The notes below the pieces were generated by a model. The model was not told where the DNA came from and ran no database searches. It saw only the letters and a program-made list of their open reading frames with translations. From assembly GCF_003287895.1 (NCBI RefSeq), contig NZ_CP030280.1, positions 1,309,501 to 1,373,500 of the forward strand: 64,000 nt of DNA, in the 5' to 3' direction. The DNA is from Blautia argi. GTDB taxonomy: Bacteria; Bacillota; Clostridia; Lachnospirales; Lachnospiraceae. Made by a program: the position numbers and the translations under genes. This document shows, in pieces, positions 8,552 to 18,007 of this stretch; position 1 is the first letter of the stretch; each line of letters opens with the position of its first letter.

Positions 8552-9372
8552 AACACGAAGAAATAAAAATACAGGTACAGGGTTCTGTGCCGGGTACACA
8601 TCTGACTACCTATATTTTAGGAAATTATCTTGATCAGGCAGAGAATGACAGGCGGCCTTTGGTGCTCATCTGCCCCGGTGGGGCTTATGCCATGACTTCC
8701 AACCGGGAGGCGGAACCTGTGGCGCTGCAGTTTAATGCCATGGGGTATCACGCAGCGATTTTGCGGTATTCCTGTGCTCCGGCCGTGTACCCCGCCGCTC
8801 TTCTGGAGGTGGCAGAAAGTGTAAAACTTATCCGGGAGCATGGGGAAGAATGGGGCGTAGATGTGGATAAAATTCTCATTATGGGATTTTCCGCAGGAGG
8901 ACATCTGGCAGCCAGCTATGGTGTATTTTGGAATAGGAATTTTGTAAAAGAGGCAGTGGGGTGTTCCACGGAGCTTCTTCGTCCAAATGGGTTGATTCTC
9001 TGCTATCCTGTTATCAGTACAGATGAAAAAATTTCCCACATTCCCAGTATCCAAAACCTTTTGGGCGTTTCCTATGATGAAAAAAGAGAACAGGTATCTC
9101 TGGAAAACCAGGTGGGAGAACAGGTACCGCGAACCTTTATGTGGCATACCGTGGAGGACGAAACCGTGCCCTTCTGGAATTCTTTTCGCTTTGCACAGGC
9201 GCTTGGGAAAGCAGGAATTTCGCTGGAATATCATCTTTATCCCAAAGGAATCCACGGCTTATCTCTGGCAACGGAAAGCATAAAAAGAAAAGATGGAAGC
9301 GGCACAGAAAAAAGCTGCAAAAGCTGGTTTTCTCTTTTACGGGACTGGATTCTGGAAAATTATGGCTTATAA
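8548..9372 (+). CDS. alpha/beta-hydrolase esterase (BD-FAE / acetylxylan esterase-like)
   Basis: Predicted cytoplasmic carboxylesterase of 274 residues. It shows the oxyanion-hole strand (PLVLICPGGAYAM), the nucleophile elbow GFSAGGHLA, the acid region (VEDETVPFWNS) and the catalytic histidine in KGIHGLSLA. Homologues de-acetylate sugars or xylo-oligosaccharides. The start ATG at 8548 overlaps the restored stop of fbp (ATGA) and begins with MKHEEIKI. In the sequence as given this gene is joined in frame to fbp because of the extra A upstream; I treat it as a separate gene. No carbohydrate cluster surrounds it, so the natural substrate is open. Confidence 0.85.
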   Translation: MKHEEIKIQVQGSVPGTHLTTYILGNYLDQAENDRRPLVLICPGGAYAMTSNREAEPVALQFNAMGYHAAILRYSCAPAVYPAALLEVAESVKLIREHGEEWGVDVDKILIMGFSAGGHLAASYGVFWNRNFVKEAVGCSTELLRPNGLILCYPVISTDEKISHIPSIQNLLGVSYDEKREQVSLENQVGEQVPRTFMWHTVEDETVPFWNSFRFAQALGKAGISLEYHLYPKGIHGLSLATESIKRKDGSGTEKSCKSWFSLLRDWILENYGL

Positions 9373-9384
9373 GAAAAAAAATCC

Positions 9385-9414
9385 TTGCAATATGCAGAAT
9401 AGATATGCTATAAT
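9385..9414 (+). promoter_or_regulatory. promoter of rpsB-tsf with 120-base leader
   Basis: TTGCAA (9385-9390) and TATAAT (9409-9414) are 18 bases apart. The leader from about 9421 to 9534 is long for a ribosomal protein gene and could hold an autoregulatory structure for S2; I could not assign it to a known leader family. Confidence 0.65.
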
Positions 9415-9534
9415 ACAGGCATTGCCGAGCGCAATGAAGAAAATAACCACGCCTGTGAATACCAATGGACGGTGCTTAAAAAGTCCCGGAGGTGAAGAAG
9501 CAGGTGGAAGTGTAAACCAAAAGGAGAGAAAAAA

Positions 9535-10275
9535 ATGAGCGTTATTTCAATGAAACAGTTACTGGAAGCAGGTGTTCATTTCGGACATCAGACAAGAAGA
9601 TGGAACCCTAAAATGGCTCCGTACATCTACACAGAAAGAAATGGTATCTACATCATCGATTTACAGAAATCTGTAGGTATGGTTGACGATGCTTACAAAG
9701 CAATCGCTGACATCGCTGCTGATGGCGGTACAATTCTGTTCGTAGGTACAAAGAAACAGGCTCAGGACGCTATCCAGACAGAAGCTGAAAGATGCGGTAT
9801 GTTCTATGTAAATGAAAGATGGTTAGGCGGTATGCTGACAAACTTCAAGACAATCCAGAGCAGAATCGCAAGATTAAAAGAAATCGAAGCTATGGAAGCT
9901 GATGGAACATTTGATGTTCTTCCTAAGAAAGAAGTTATCAACCTGAAGAAAGAACTGGCTAAATTACAGAAAAACCTTGGCGGAATCAAAGAAATGAAAA
10001 AACTTCCGGACGCTATCTTTATTGTAGATCCGAAAAAAGAAAGAATTTGCGTACAGGAAGCTCATACATTAGGTATTCCACTTATCGGTATTGCTGATAC
10101 AAACTGTGATCCGGAAGAATTAGATTATGTAATTCCAGGAAACGACGATGCAATCAGAGCCGTAAAATTAATTGTTTCTAAAATGGCAGATGCTGTTATC
10201 GAAGCAAATCAGGGCGAAGCTGCTGACGCTGAAGAAATCTTCACAGAAGAAGCAGAAGAGGCTGTAGAAGAATAA
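9535..10275 (+). CDS. rpsB: 30S ribosomal protein S2
   Basis: Structural protein of the small ribosomal subunit, 246 residues. The N-terminus carries the diagnostic [15 protein letters not shown] segment, followed by [13 protein letters not shown] and [18 protein letters not shown], with an acidic C-terminal tail typical of clostridial S2. AAAGGAGAG precedes the ATG. Codon use is strongly biased, as expected for a highly expressed gene and visibly different from the flanks. It forms an operon with tsf, the standard bacterial arrangement. Confidence 0.98.
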   Translation: MSVISMKQLLEAGVHFGHQTRRWNPKMAPYIYTERNGIYIIDLQKSVGMVDDAYKAIADIAADGGTILFVGTKKQAQDAIQTEAERCGMFYVNERWLGGMLTNFKTIQSRIARLKEIEAMEADGTFDVLPKKEVINLKKELAKLQKNLGGIKEMKKLPDAIFIVDPKKERICVQEAHTLGIPLIGIADTNCDPEELDYVIPGNDDAIRAVKLIVSKMADAVIEANQGEAADAEEIFTEEAEEAVEE

Positions 10276-10304
10276 TTTTTTCTATTATACAGGAGGAAAT
10301 GAAA

Positions 10305-11243
10305 ATGGCTATTACAGCAGGAATGGTAAAAGAATTAAGAGAAATGACAGGCGCTGGTATGATGGACTGTAAGAAAGCTCTTACAGCTACAGAAGGCGAT
10401 ATGGATAAAGCAGTTGAATTCTTAAGAGAAAAAGGTCTCGCAACTGCTCAGAAAAAAGCTGGACGTATTGCAGCAGAAGGTCTTTGCCAGACTTTAGTAT
10501 CTGCAGATGAAAAATACGCAGTTGTTGTTGAAGTAAATGCAGAAACAGACTTTGTTGCAAAGAACGATACTTTCCAGGGTTATGTTGCTCAGGTTGCTGA
10601 AGCTGCTATGGAAACAGAAGCTGCTACAACAGAAGAATTCCTGGCTTCTACATGGAAATTCGACACAACAAAAACAGTAAACGAAGCACTGGCTGCTCAG
10701 ATTGCTGTTATCGGCGAGAACATGAACATCAGAAGATTCGCTAAAGTGGCAGAAGAAAACGGATTCGTTGCTTCTTACACACATATGGGCGGAAAAATAG
10801 GTGTTCTGGTAGACGTTGAAACAGATGTTGTAAACGATGCTGTAAAAGAAATGGCTAGAAACGTAGCTATGCAGATTGCGGCTTTAAAACCACAGTACAC
10901 AAACAGCTCTGAAGTAAGTGCAGAATATATTGCACATGAAAAAGAAATTCTGCTTGCTCAGATTATGAACGACCCGAAAGAATCTCAGAAACCGGAAAAG
11001 GTTATTCAGGGTATGATTAACGGACGTATCAATAAAGAATTAAAAGAAATCTGTCTGTTGGATCAGGTTTATGTAAAAGCAGAAGACGGAAAACAGAACG
11101 TAGCGAAGTATGTAGAAGAAGTTGCAAAAGCAACCGGCGCTAACATTACAATCAAAGGTTTTGTTCGTTTCGAAACAGGCGAAGGTATCGAAAAGAAAGA
11201 AGAAGACTTCGCTGCTGAAGTTGCAAAACAGATGGGCAATTAA
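10305..11243 (+). CDS. tsf: translation elongation factor Ts
   Basis: Guanine-nucleotide exchange factor for EF-Tu, 312 residues from the chosen start. The N-terminal UBA-like domain contains REMTGAGMMDCKKAL, and the core has VVEVNAETDFVAKND. Two ATGs are in frame. The one at 10299 lies only 2 bases after AGGAGG, while the one at 10305 has an 8-base spacing and gives the expected MAITAGMVKEL start. It lies 29 bases after rpsB and ends before a strong terminator. In related genomes pyrH often follows tsf; here a mobile island follows instead. Confidence 0.97.
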   Translation: MAITAGMVKELREMTGAGMMDCKKALTATEGDMDKAVEFLREKGLATAQKKAGRIAAEGLCQTLVSADEKYAVVVEVNAETDFVAKNDTFQGYVAQVAEAAMETEAATTEEFLASTWKFDTTKTVNEALAAQIAVIGENMNIRRFAKVAEENGFVASYTHMGGKIGVLVDVETDVVNDAVKEMARNVAMQIAALKPQYTNSSEVSAEYIAHEKEILLAQIMNDPKESQKPEKVIQGMINGRINKELKEICLLDQVYVKAEDGKQNVAKYVEEVAKATGANITIKGFVRFETGEGIEKKEEDFAAEVAKQMGN

Positions 11244-11282
11244 GCAAAGTTTTCAATCTGAAATTTAATTAGAGTTTTATAG

Positions 11283-11344
11283 GCTCTGAGAGCCTTGTAA
11301 ACACACTATTTCCAAGTGTTTATAAGGTTTTCAGGGCTTTTTTT
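11283..11344 (+). terminator. strong intrinsic terminator of rpsB-tsf
   Basis: A stem of roughly 25 base pairs with several G-U wobbles: 11284-11310 (from GCTCTGAG to AAACAC) pairs with 11316-11337 (GTGTTTATAAGG to CAGGGC). A run of seven T follows. Confidence 0.9.
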
Positions 11345-11517
11345 ATTGCCAAAGAGAAAAAGGGCAATATATCATTAAAGACCGTCTAAAACCGTCTAAA
11401 ATCACATCAAATTGAGTATTGCACAACATGCAAATCGAGTAAAATATATATCCACAATCTTCAGCGAAGTTTACACAAATTACTGGAATATTTAAAAGCA
11501 CCCTAAAAGTTAAAGCT
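11345..11517. other. left edge of the mobile island, no gene seen
   Basis: A-rich intergenic DNA with a short direct repeat ACCGTCTAAA at about 11386-11407. No integrase gene, tRNA or convincing attachment core is visible, so the exact left boundary of the island is not defined. Confidence 0.35.
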
Positions 11518-11925
11518 ATGGGGGAATATTATGAAAATCTGACATTGGAAGAAGCCGTAGAAAAATACAAAACGATTCCGGCAGACCGCATTCATGGGAT
11601 AAAAGGAATTGGATTTTGCCTGAAAGACGGCAGCATTTATGATGGAGAATACGAATTGATGTCTGGAGGGAAAATTTCCAAAGACTTGATTGACTTAGTC
11701 CCCCATTATAAAGAAAGCCCGTTGGTAAAAAAAGCAATGCAAGATTTAGAAAGAATCTTGGCAGAAAAACAACGGGAAAATACAGCGGAGCAGACAAAAA
11801 CAGAGGGAACAATGGGAAGAAAAGTTTCTGTGCTAAAAGCCTTAAAGGAGCGTAAGGAACTGTTAAAGAAACAGGAGAAAAAAGAAGAAACGTCCCATAC
11901 TCGTAAGAAAGAAGCAGAATTGTAA
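11518..11925 (+). CDS. hypothetical protein of the mobile island
   Basis: Product of 135 residues. The first 80 residues form a folded-looking domain (LTLEEAVEKYKTIPADRI, then GIGFCLKDGSIYDGEYELM); the last 50 are a highly charged helix rich in K and E. Similar sequence blocks occur inside large multi-domain proteins of clostridial conjugative elements, from memory and not verified here. The frame is open upstream to 11443 and no clear ribosome binding site precedes the ATG, so this may be the 3' remnant of a longer gene. Its stop overlaps the next start (TAATG), so the two are probably translated together. Function unknown. Confidence 0.6.
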   Translation: MGEYYENLTLEEAVEKYKTIPADRIHGIKGIGFCLKDGSIYDGEYELMSGGKISKDLIDLVPHYKESPLVKKAMQDLERILAEKQRENTAEQTKTEGTMGRKVSVLKALKERKELLKKQEKKEETSHTRKKEAEL

Positions 11926-12767
11926 TGAAAAAATGGAAATACAGAGAAACGGTTATGGCAGGTAATCAATTTGCAGTGTATCAGCTTAGAGAAATCCCCG
12001 AAAACAGAAAAAAGCGTTTTCGCTCTTATGCAGAATTACAAAAAGAACATATCCAGATACGCTATACAGATTATAAACAAGTATATAGAAGCTGGATGCG
12101 GTACGATGAAATACCGGATAATATCCGAAACCGTTTGGAAAAGCAGTTACCGAAAAAATTTTCCGGACATGCCCTAAGTATTGGGGATGTGCTGATTTTA
12201 GATAAGAATGGGGAAGCGGCAGCCTATTATTTGGAAAAAGAGGGCTTTACTGTTTTAGATGATTTTATTTGGAATGGTTCTTCCAATACGTTGATTTCTC
12301 TTGCCACTACTAATTTTCAGCTTGAAGGGAAAGAAGGAAGATGGCTTGCTTTCGATAATCTGGTGGTGGAAGGAAAAGAATTTTTTCTAATGGAGCATAC
12401 GACATACGGAAAAAATGCTGCTTGGGTAGTGGTAGATGGAACTGGAAAGTTAATCGTGGATCAGGTTACGGCGGGATTTGACGAAACCGTCAAAGAACAG
12501 ATTGTTTCCTATCTGCACCCGCAAGAAACACAGGAAAAAAGAGGGAAACCTGTGTTGGAAAGCTGGCAGAAATCCTATGAAAATGGAGAATATTTAAGAA
12601 GTGCAGAGATTACAGAAGAACAAAATTATAATATGATTGATGGAAGAATGAATAATCTGCCAACAAAGCCCCGTAAGATCGGAACACGAACTTCTGTTAG
12701 ACCGTCTGCATTTAAAACAGGCAGCTTTAAATGCGAAGAACTTGCCACAATCGGTTATGGAGAATGA
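11925..12767 (+). CDS. YodL-domain protein of a conjugative-type island
   Basis: Product of 280 residues. Residues 12-108 match the YodL-type pattern (NQFAVYQLREIPENRKKRF through KKFSGHALSIGDVLILDKNG and AAYYLEKEGF). This domain recurs in accessory genes of integrative conjugative elements. A middle region (about 120-200) has alternating beta-type hydrophobicity, and the C-terminus is basic. It starts in a TAATG overlap with the preceding gene. The biochemical role of YodL domains is not known to me; the context argues for a mobile-element accessory function, perhaps conjugation or host defence evasion. Confidence 0.7.
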   Translation: MKKWKYRETVMAGNQFAVYQLREIPENRKKRFRSYAELQKEHIQIRYTDYKQVYRSWMRYDEIPDNIRNRLEKQLPKKFSGHALSIGDVLILDKNGEAAAYYLEKEGFTVLDDFIWNGSSNTLISLATTNFQLEGKEGRWLAFDNLVVEGKEFFLMEHTTYGKNAAWVVVDGTGKLIVDQVTAGFDETVKEQIVSYLHPQETQEKRGKPVLESWQKSYENGEYLRSAEITEEQNYNMIDGRMNNLPTKPRKIGTRTSVRPSAFKTGSFKCEELATIGYGE

Positions 12768-12836
12768 GAGAGAGCGGAAAAGGAAATAAAAAGAAGGGAA
12801 ACTTGAATTTGTGTATTCAGGCTCCCCTTGTTCTTT

Positions 12837-13782
12837 TTATAGTTCTTTTAATATGGAGGCATATTTTGGGCGCTCTGCTTCTGGAATTTTCAGAGCTGCC
12901 ATAGCCTCTTCGGTAGTCAAGTTTAGTGTTTCCATTAGATTGCGGATACTGTCTAAAGTATTTCGTTCAGTAGTGCTTTCAACAATTCCCTGACTTAAGT
13001 TACACATCAGCGACACCTCCCTTTTCAAATTCTGCGTCATTGCAATATCAAAATCATCATGGAGAATTCTTTCTTTTTTCCTTCGGCGTTGTTTCTGAAG
13101 AAAGCAGAACATTTAATAATTTTAAAACTCCGTGATAATTCTCACTGTCCGGTTTGCCGAGGCAAATTATAACAGCAGACATCAAATCATAATTTTCCAC
13201 TTTTTCGGTAACATGCCCCACAAGCGATTTTTCTGCAATGTAATATTGGGTAATAGTATTTTCTCTGGATTTTGGTGGGTTCATACAAATCCAGATGGAG
13301 TAGACTTTGCGAATTTTATCGTACTGTGCAGATGAAAATACAGTACCATATTGAGCAGAAATCATACGACTGCAATAGTATATGCTGCGTTTAAGCAACG
13401 GATAACCGGGATAAAAATTGTTTTGTGCTTCTACATTGATAATTAAACGGATGAACTCACCAGACTTTGGTGCAGTTGCTGTGAAACGAATATCGTAGGT
13501 AATCGTTCCCTCCGTAATGGTTTTATCTTCTGTGCGTTCTCCCTTGATTAAAGAGGGATTGGTCTGATCAGGCAGAACCGGAACTTCTGCGACTTGCGGT
13601 TCACCTTCAATATATTTTTCAATGATTTCTGAAATGCTGCATTCCCGATATTCTTCTAAACAATTCTTCATAATCCAAGCAAGAATGATTTTTTCAGAAA
13701 GTAGCCGTTTACAAGCAGAGTCATAATCCGAATTGCTTCCTGCAGTACGAATTGTTTGCGATAGCGTTGTTTCCAGTTCCAC
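12837..13782 (-). pseudogene. Rpn/PD-(D/E)XK nuclease-family transposase, frameshifted
   Basis: Recombination-promoting nuclease/transposase family. The N-terminal part uses a GTG start at 13782 with AAGGTGG 7 bases upstream. It has the catalytic-type pattern YDIRF ... IINVEAQNNF and the family landmark YPLLKRSIYYCSRMIS. Its frame stops at about 13057, while the C-terminal part (MTQNLKREVSLMCNLSQGI, then the SIRNLMETLNLTTEEAM regulatory tail) continues in the next frame. Deleting one T from the run of six at 13074-13079 (A on the coding strand) joins both into a 314-residue protein of normal length. It is therefore broken by one surplus base, or intact with a sequence error. Confidence 0.82.
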
Positions 13783-13872
13783 TAAATCACCACCTTTTCT
13801 ATCTTGCCTTTAGTATAAAACAGATAACAAAAGAATACAACAAAAATAGAAAGAAATTTTGGAGCAGAAGGG

Positions 13873-15504
13873 TTAGCGTGGTGGTATATCCTTTTCAGAA
13901 TTCTTTTCAAAATCAGACTTTCCATGAAGAATCATCTCGACATTTTTACATACAGTCTGCAATTCTTTTTCGTATTGTTTTCTTTTTTGATATTCCTGAC
14001 GCTGCATATTTTTTATGGAAAGCAGTTTTTCTTTTTCAGATTTTAATGATTTCATAGAAAGCAATGTTTCATTTTCTGAGTGTTGCTTTAAGAAATTCCG
14101 GGCAGTTTCATAAAGCGTAATTTCTGACAGATGTTCTTGTCGGAATTGTTTCTTATTTTTTGCGTGTAAAAATTCCCTATAAACAGATTTATTTGCAAGA
14201 TATTGTCCGGTGTAATGAATTTGTTCATTGATCCTTTTCAATTCCTGCTGTGTGGAACGGAGGTTCTTTCGGCAGTTGGCAGTTTCCGACTGTGATGTGG
14301 TCAGTGCAGTCATCAAATCTTTTTCCGTAGAATAGCCACGTTCCTGTACATAAGCAATGGTTTTTGCCATTTGCTGTAAATTGGAAAGCTTTACTTTTCT
14401 GGCATAAACCGGATTATTCTGCGCTTTGACACGTTGCTGCAGATCTATGACAAGCCGCAGGTCTGATTTTATAAAACAGAAGTCTGGAGTTTCTTTTTCT
14501 TCCGTAACAGTAGAAGCAGAATGAGTAGTGAAAAGTTCTGAGCCAGTGTGAGATTGCATTTGGGGTTCTTTCCTCTTTTCCCAAATGGAAAGCAGATAAT
14601 CTTCTGTGTAATGGGAACCTAGTGTTCTTCCAGTAATGAACTTGCTTCGTTCCGGGTGCAGATAGCTGAAACGTCCTCTGCTTACTTTTAAAGTAATCTG
14701 ATAGTTTTTCAAAAGCGTCGCTTGAAATTCTTCGATATTGCAGGAAGAAGCAGCGGCGTATTCAATAGCGGTTCTCAGATATTCCTTTTGCGTTTGAAAA
14801 ACAGTTTTGCGTGGGGCAATTCCTTTGGATAACATTTCTTTATTCAGAGCATCCAGTTTTTTCTGTCCGGTGTGCTTTGCACGATACTCTCTGTCTGTGA
14901 TTTTTTTCTCTGCCGGAGAAAGTAAATCCACCTGATGTAAATGTTCTCTATGGCAAATATCCATAAGTGAGCGTTTTAAATAAATAAGATAAGTCGGTGT
15001 TAGATGATGCTTGTATCCGGCACGGGCATCGCAGGGACGTTCCATAAATGTCTGGCGCTCTACATCATATTTTCTTAGGCTGTTGATTACAATATGTACA
15101 TGAATGTTTCCACTTTCATTATTTCCGTCTGTATGGGTACATACAAGAGCCTGATGTCCCGGAAAATTTTTTTGAGCATACTCTAATCCGAGTCGTTGTG
15201 CCTTTTCTCCGGTTAATCCATGATCTTCGGTATCTTTCGGATCAAAGCTTAGAATATAGTGATGAGATTTGATTTCATCAAAATTTTGGTTTTTATGATA
15301 TTGTGCGTTTAACTCTTTACATTCCAAATCAAAAGAGAAGGGATCGCAGTTGATACCGTCAATGTAATATTCCTTTCTTGGAATGAGTTCTCCATTTTCA
15401 TCAAGAATTGGCTTTTTCGTATGTTCATCATGTTGAAACAGAAGATAACGTTGTGCTTCTCCGTAGTCCGTATTTTTAATTGCAATATGCTTAAGAATTG
15501 CCAT
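13873..15504 (-). CDS. relaxase/mobilization nuclease (MobA/VirD2-like)
   Basis: DNA-nicking relaxase of 543 residues that would cleave at oriT and pilot the transferred strand. The N-terminal catalytic region has the histidine triad pattern GNIHVHIVINS, preceded by HHYILSFDPKD and QALVCTHTDGN. A helical C-terminus of about 250 residues contains heptad-like K/E/Q-rich stretches. The ATG at 15504 is chosen because AGAGGT lies 7 bases upstream; ATGs further out would lengthen the overlap with mobC. It overlaps the mobC gene by 14 bases. No coupling protein or type IV secretion genes are present, so the element could at most be mobilised by another plasmid or ICE. Confidence 0.9.
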   Translation of the reverse strand: MAILKHIAIKNTDYGEAQRYLLFQHDEHTKKPILDENGELIPRKEYYIDGINCDPFSFDLECKELNAQYHKNQNFDEIKSHHYILSFDPKDTEDHGLTGEKAQRLGLEYAQKNFPGHQALVCTHTDGNNESGNIHVHIVINSLRKYDVERQTFMERPCDARAGYKHHLTPTYLIYLKRSLMDICHREHLHQVDLLSPAEKKITDREYRAKHTGQKKLDALNKEMLSKGIAPRKTVFQTQKEYLRTAIEYAAASSCNIEEFQATLLKNYQITLKVSRGRFSYLHPERSKFITGRTLGSHYTEDYLLSIWEKRKEPQMQSHTGSELFTTHSASTVTEEKETPDFCFIKSDLRLVIDLQQRVKAQNNPVYARKVKLSNLQQMAKTIAYVQERGYSTEKDLMTALTTSQSETANCRKNLRSTQQELKRINEQIHYTGQYLANKSVYREFLHAKNKKQFRQEHLSEITLYETARNFLKQHSENETLLSMKSLKSEKEKLLSIKNMQRQEYQKRKQYEKELQTVCKNVEMILHGKSDFEKNSEKDIPPR

Positions 15505-15913
15505 ATTCATTACCTCTTGAATGAGTGGGAGCGGATGTATTTTGGGCAGAAAAGTTTCCGGCAAGTTTTAAGACTTCGTATTTCATTTCATAGATTTTAG
15601 AAAGACTCTGCTGGAGTGATTTTTGTACTTCCTGTGAATGAATACCGCCGCTATTGAAGTACCGGGCAATCTGATTTAGATTGCTTCCTATTTTTCCAAA
15701 CTCGGCAATCAATTTTTTTAATTCCGGCAGATCAGCCACCAGTTCATATTTTAGAATTGTTCTTTTGTTCATAATTTGTCTACGGGCAAATTCCGCCAAA
15801 GGCAGATTTGCGGCTTTTGCCTGAGAAGATATAATTTCGTGTTCTGTATCAGTAAGACGCAGCATAATTTGATGTGTATGCCGTAATGATTTTTCTTTTT
15901 TTGGTCTTGCCAT
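15491..15913 (-). CDS. mobC: MobC-like relaxosome accessory protein
   Basis: DNA-binding accessory factor that helps open oriT for the relaxase, 140 residues. It begins with a basic ribbon-helix-helix-like segment (MARPKKEKSLRHTHQIMLRL) and contains the bacterial mobilization-protein pattern LIAEFGKIGSNLNQIARYFN at about residues 67-86. AAAAGGAG precedes the ATG. The gene is upstream of and overlapping with the relaxase, the standard order. A copy of IS1634 family has landed 115 bases upstream. Confidence 0.88.
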   Translation of the reverse strand: MARPKKEKSLRHTHQIMLRLTDTEHEIISSQAKAANLPLAEFARRQIMNKRTILKYELVADLPELKKLIAEFGKIGSNLNQIARYFNSGGIHSQEVQKSLQQSLSKIYEMKYEVLKLAGNFSAQNTSAPTHSRGNEYGNS

Positions 15914-16028
15914 AGTATAAAATCTCCTTTTATAAAAATTCTATTTATATATAAGCCGATAGAGGGAACTGTATTGGAAAATACAAAATCACTGTGAAAA
16001 TAGTTTGAAAACATGATAAACTCCCATC
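15914..16028. other. candidate oriT / mobC promoter region
   Basis: The short gap between mobC and the IS element is AT-rich. It carries inverted repeats GTATT-GGAA-AATAC (15971-15984) and TCAC-T-GTGA nearby. An origin of transfer is commonly found just upstream of mobC, so this is the best candidate; no known nic sequence could be recognised. Confidence 0.25.
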
Positions 16029-16038
16029 TTTGACAGTT
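16029..16038 (+). repeat. IS terminal inverted repeat, left
   Basis: TTTGACAGTT, a perfect inverted match to 17990-17999. It lies 80 bases beyond the transposase stop codon. Confidence 0.75.
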
Positions 16039-16117
16039 ATAAGGTGACAAAATGGCTACAAACCCAGTAAATATGGGCACTGTAGCCGTTTTCCTTTTTG
16101 CAGCGATATGTACTATA

Positions 16118-17866
16118 TTATTTCAGTTTTGATTTTATTTGCTTTGTATCTTTGATAAGAGTTCGCATATCTGTTTTGGTAATGAATTCATAATCCGTTC
16201 TAAAATCAAATGTTTTATGTAATGTATCGGTTAATTCGGTTCTTGTATAAGAGGGGATATATCCACTCGCTGTGTTCAGCAGTGTCATTTGCATTGAGCG
16301 TAATGTTTCCAATATCTGATCTGCTGTATAAATATTTCCAAGTTCCTTTTCCAGTAAACGATAGAGCAGAAGGCTGATATAGCAGGTCATGAAATGGGCT
16401 TTTATCCGGTCTTCTCTTCTGACATATATAGGTCTTGCTTCGAATTCTGTTTTCATGATCCGAAAGTTTTCTTCGATTTCCCAACGTTGTCTGTTGATCC
16501 TTATGATCTCTGAAATATCTCCTTCCAGGTTTGTGATAACTGCATAAAAACCATCATACAATTCTTCTTTTTGGATTTGTTCTTCATCAAGATCATAAAC
16601 TTGTTTTTCGGCAATCTCACCATCAGTAGTAACGGAAGTCTTTTTTACGAAGCGCATAGGATCGTTTTGATTTTTCCCTTTTCTTTTGCGTCCAGGTGCT
16701 GTGATTATCCTTTCAGCCCGTTCAATCTGCCGGGCACGGATTTTTCTCTGGTAGGCTTTGTACTTAGGGGAATAGGTGACAACTAAAGTCTCATCCATGT
16801 CACCTGTAACAACAGGCACTTCCTTGTAGTAGATTGTGTTATAGATCTCTTCATCCGATTCGTCCAGTGTACGGATATCTATAAATTGATCGGATCCAAT
16901 TCTGCGGAACTGAGTCGGGTTCAGAGCAATCTCACGATCTTCCTTTTTCATTTTTTTCAGAGAATGCGTGATGATATAAGCCCCATTTCCTAAAGAATTG
17001 AATCTTCGGTTACTTGAACTGCCAAGTCCGGAATCAGAACAGTATATGAATTCACTGCAGTTAAAATCCTGAAGAATTTTGGATTCTAACGGCTTCAGAG
17101 TTGTCTGTTCATTCTGGTTTCCAGGGAAAATATCAAAGGCAAGGGGAAGACCGTCTGCGTCCATAAATAATCCCATAGTTACGATTGGATTAGGACGGTT
17201 TTCTTTGCTTTTTCCGTAACGCCGGAAATCATCTTCCTCTTCAATTTCAAAGTAATAATTCGTACAGTCATAATAAAGGATTCTATTATTTCGTGGATGA
17301 ATGAAGTTTGAGTTTTTATATAGCTCACTTTGTATGAAATCAGACTCCCCTGCAATCACAGAAAGAGAGCGATAAACGTCCTGGAGACTGTATTTAGGCG
17401 GTTCCAACAAAGACTGGCAGTACTCGTAGCTGGCCAGTTTGCTGGCAGGGGAAAGAATCCTCGCATAGACAAGATCTGTGAGTATTGCATTGAGATCATA
17501 TTTAAATTTATGCCTGCTTTTAATTGTCCGGCAGACTTTATCTAAACGGAGCTGCGTGCATAGTTTCTGAAGGAACAGATAACCTACATTGAAAGAACGG
17601 CGTTCATTCATAGGGATAGCTGCAGCTTTGGAAAACTCTACAGAAACTTTTCCGGTATGCTGCTTATAAAGTTCGGTTTCCTTAGCAGCCTGTTCTTTTG
17701 CCCATGTCATCAGTTTGTCTTCATTTCCATCGAACTGTTCCAAAAGAGCATTGTACTTCCCAAGTTTTTTGTAAATACATGAAGAGGCTTTTCCGTTTTC
17801 TTTGCGGAAGGAACGATAAATATATACATCTTTATTATTTTTGCTGCCTGTGATTGCTATGTACAT
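16118..17866 (-). CDS. IS1634-family (IS4 superfamily) DDE transposase
   Basis: Transposase of 582 residues. Visible landmarks are ILYYDCTNYYFEIEE (first catalytic aspartate region), FDIFPGNQNEQTTL, EFIYCSDSGLGSSSN (second aspartate) and the C1 region NRQRWEIEENFRIMKTEFEARP with the catalytic glutamate and Y-REK-like pattern. The frame extends to 17920, but the ATG at 17866 with AAGGA upstream gives the usual MYIAITGSKN start. The reading frame is uninterrupted, so the element may still be active. Confidence 0.93.
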   Translation of the reverse strand: MYIAITGSKNNKDVYIYRSFRKENGKASSCIYKKLGKYNALLEQFDGNEDKLMTWAKEQAAKETELYKQHTGKVSVEFSKAAAIPMNERRSFNVGYLFLQKLCTQLRLDKVCRTIKSRHKFKYDLNAILTDLVYARILSPASKLASYEYCQSLLEPPKYSLQDVYRSLSVIAGESDFIQSELYKNSNFIHPRNNRILYYDCTNYYFEIEEEDDFRRYGKSKENRPNPIVTMGLFMDADGLPLAFDIFPGNQNEQTTLKPLESKILQDFNCSEFIYCSDSGLGSSSNRRFNSLGNGAYIITHSLKKMKKEDREIALNPTQFRRIGSDQFIDIRTLDESDEEIYNTIYYKEVPVVTGDMDETLVVTYSPKYKAYQRKIRARQIERAERIITAPGRKRKGKNQNDPMRFVKKTSVTTDGEIAEKQVYDLDEEQIQKEELYDGFYAVITNLEGDISEIIRINRQRWEIEENFRIMKTEFEARPIYVRREDRIKAHFMTCYISLLLYRLLEKELGNIYTADQILETLRSMQMTLLNTASGYIPSYTRTELTDTLHKTFDFRTDYEFITKTDMRTLIKDTKQIKSKLK

Positions 17867-17989
17867 GATAAAAAAATCCTTTTTTCTTCTAGTATACCAC
17901 ACTATTACAAACAAGTACATATCAAAACATAAAATTTGACATAAAAAATGCAGGTTTTATAAGGCATGCAAGGTGATTTTTGATTATTC

Positions 17990-17999
17990 AACTGTCAAA
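17990..17999 (-). repeat. IS terminal inverted repeat, right
   Basis: AACTGTCAAA, the inverted match of the left end at 16029-16038. It lies 123 bases upstream of the transposase start. Confidence 0.75.
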
Positions 18000-18007
18000 C
18001 TCCCGGG

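Larger units (their letters stand above)
16029..17999 (-). mobile_element. IS1634-family insertion sequence, apparently complete
   Basis: An element of about 1.97 kb bounded by perfect 10-base terminal inverted repeats, TTTGACAGTT at 16029-16038 and its complement at 17990-17999, enclosing one full transposase gene. CTCCC occurs just outside both ends (16021-16025 and 18000-18004) but is offset by 3 bases on the left, so I cannot call a clean target duplication. IS1634 relatives can make long variable duplications. The element separates the mobilization genes from a gene remnant on its right. Confidence 0.8.

Noticed and set aside
6598..9372. A 924-residue bifunctional phosphatase-esterase
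   Set aside because: The linker after about residue 627 is out-of-frame sequence; one base removed gives two normal genes with an ATGA overlap.
16021..18004. CTCCC as IS target-site duplication
   Set aside because: The left copy is separated from the inverted repeat by three bases while the right copy abuts it, so the duplication is not convincing.
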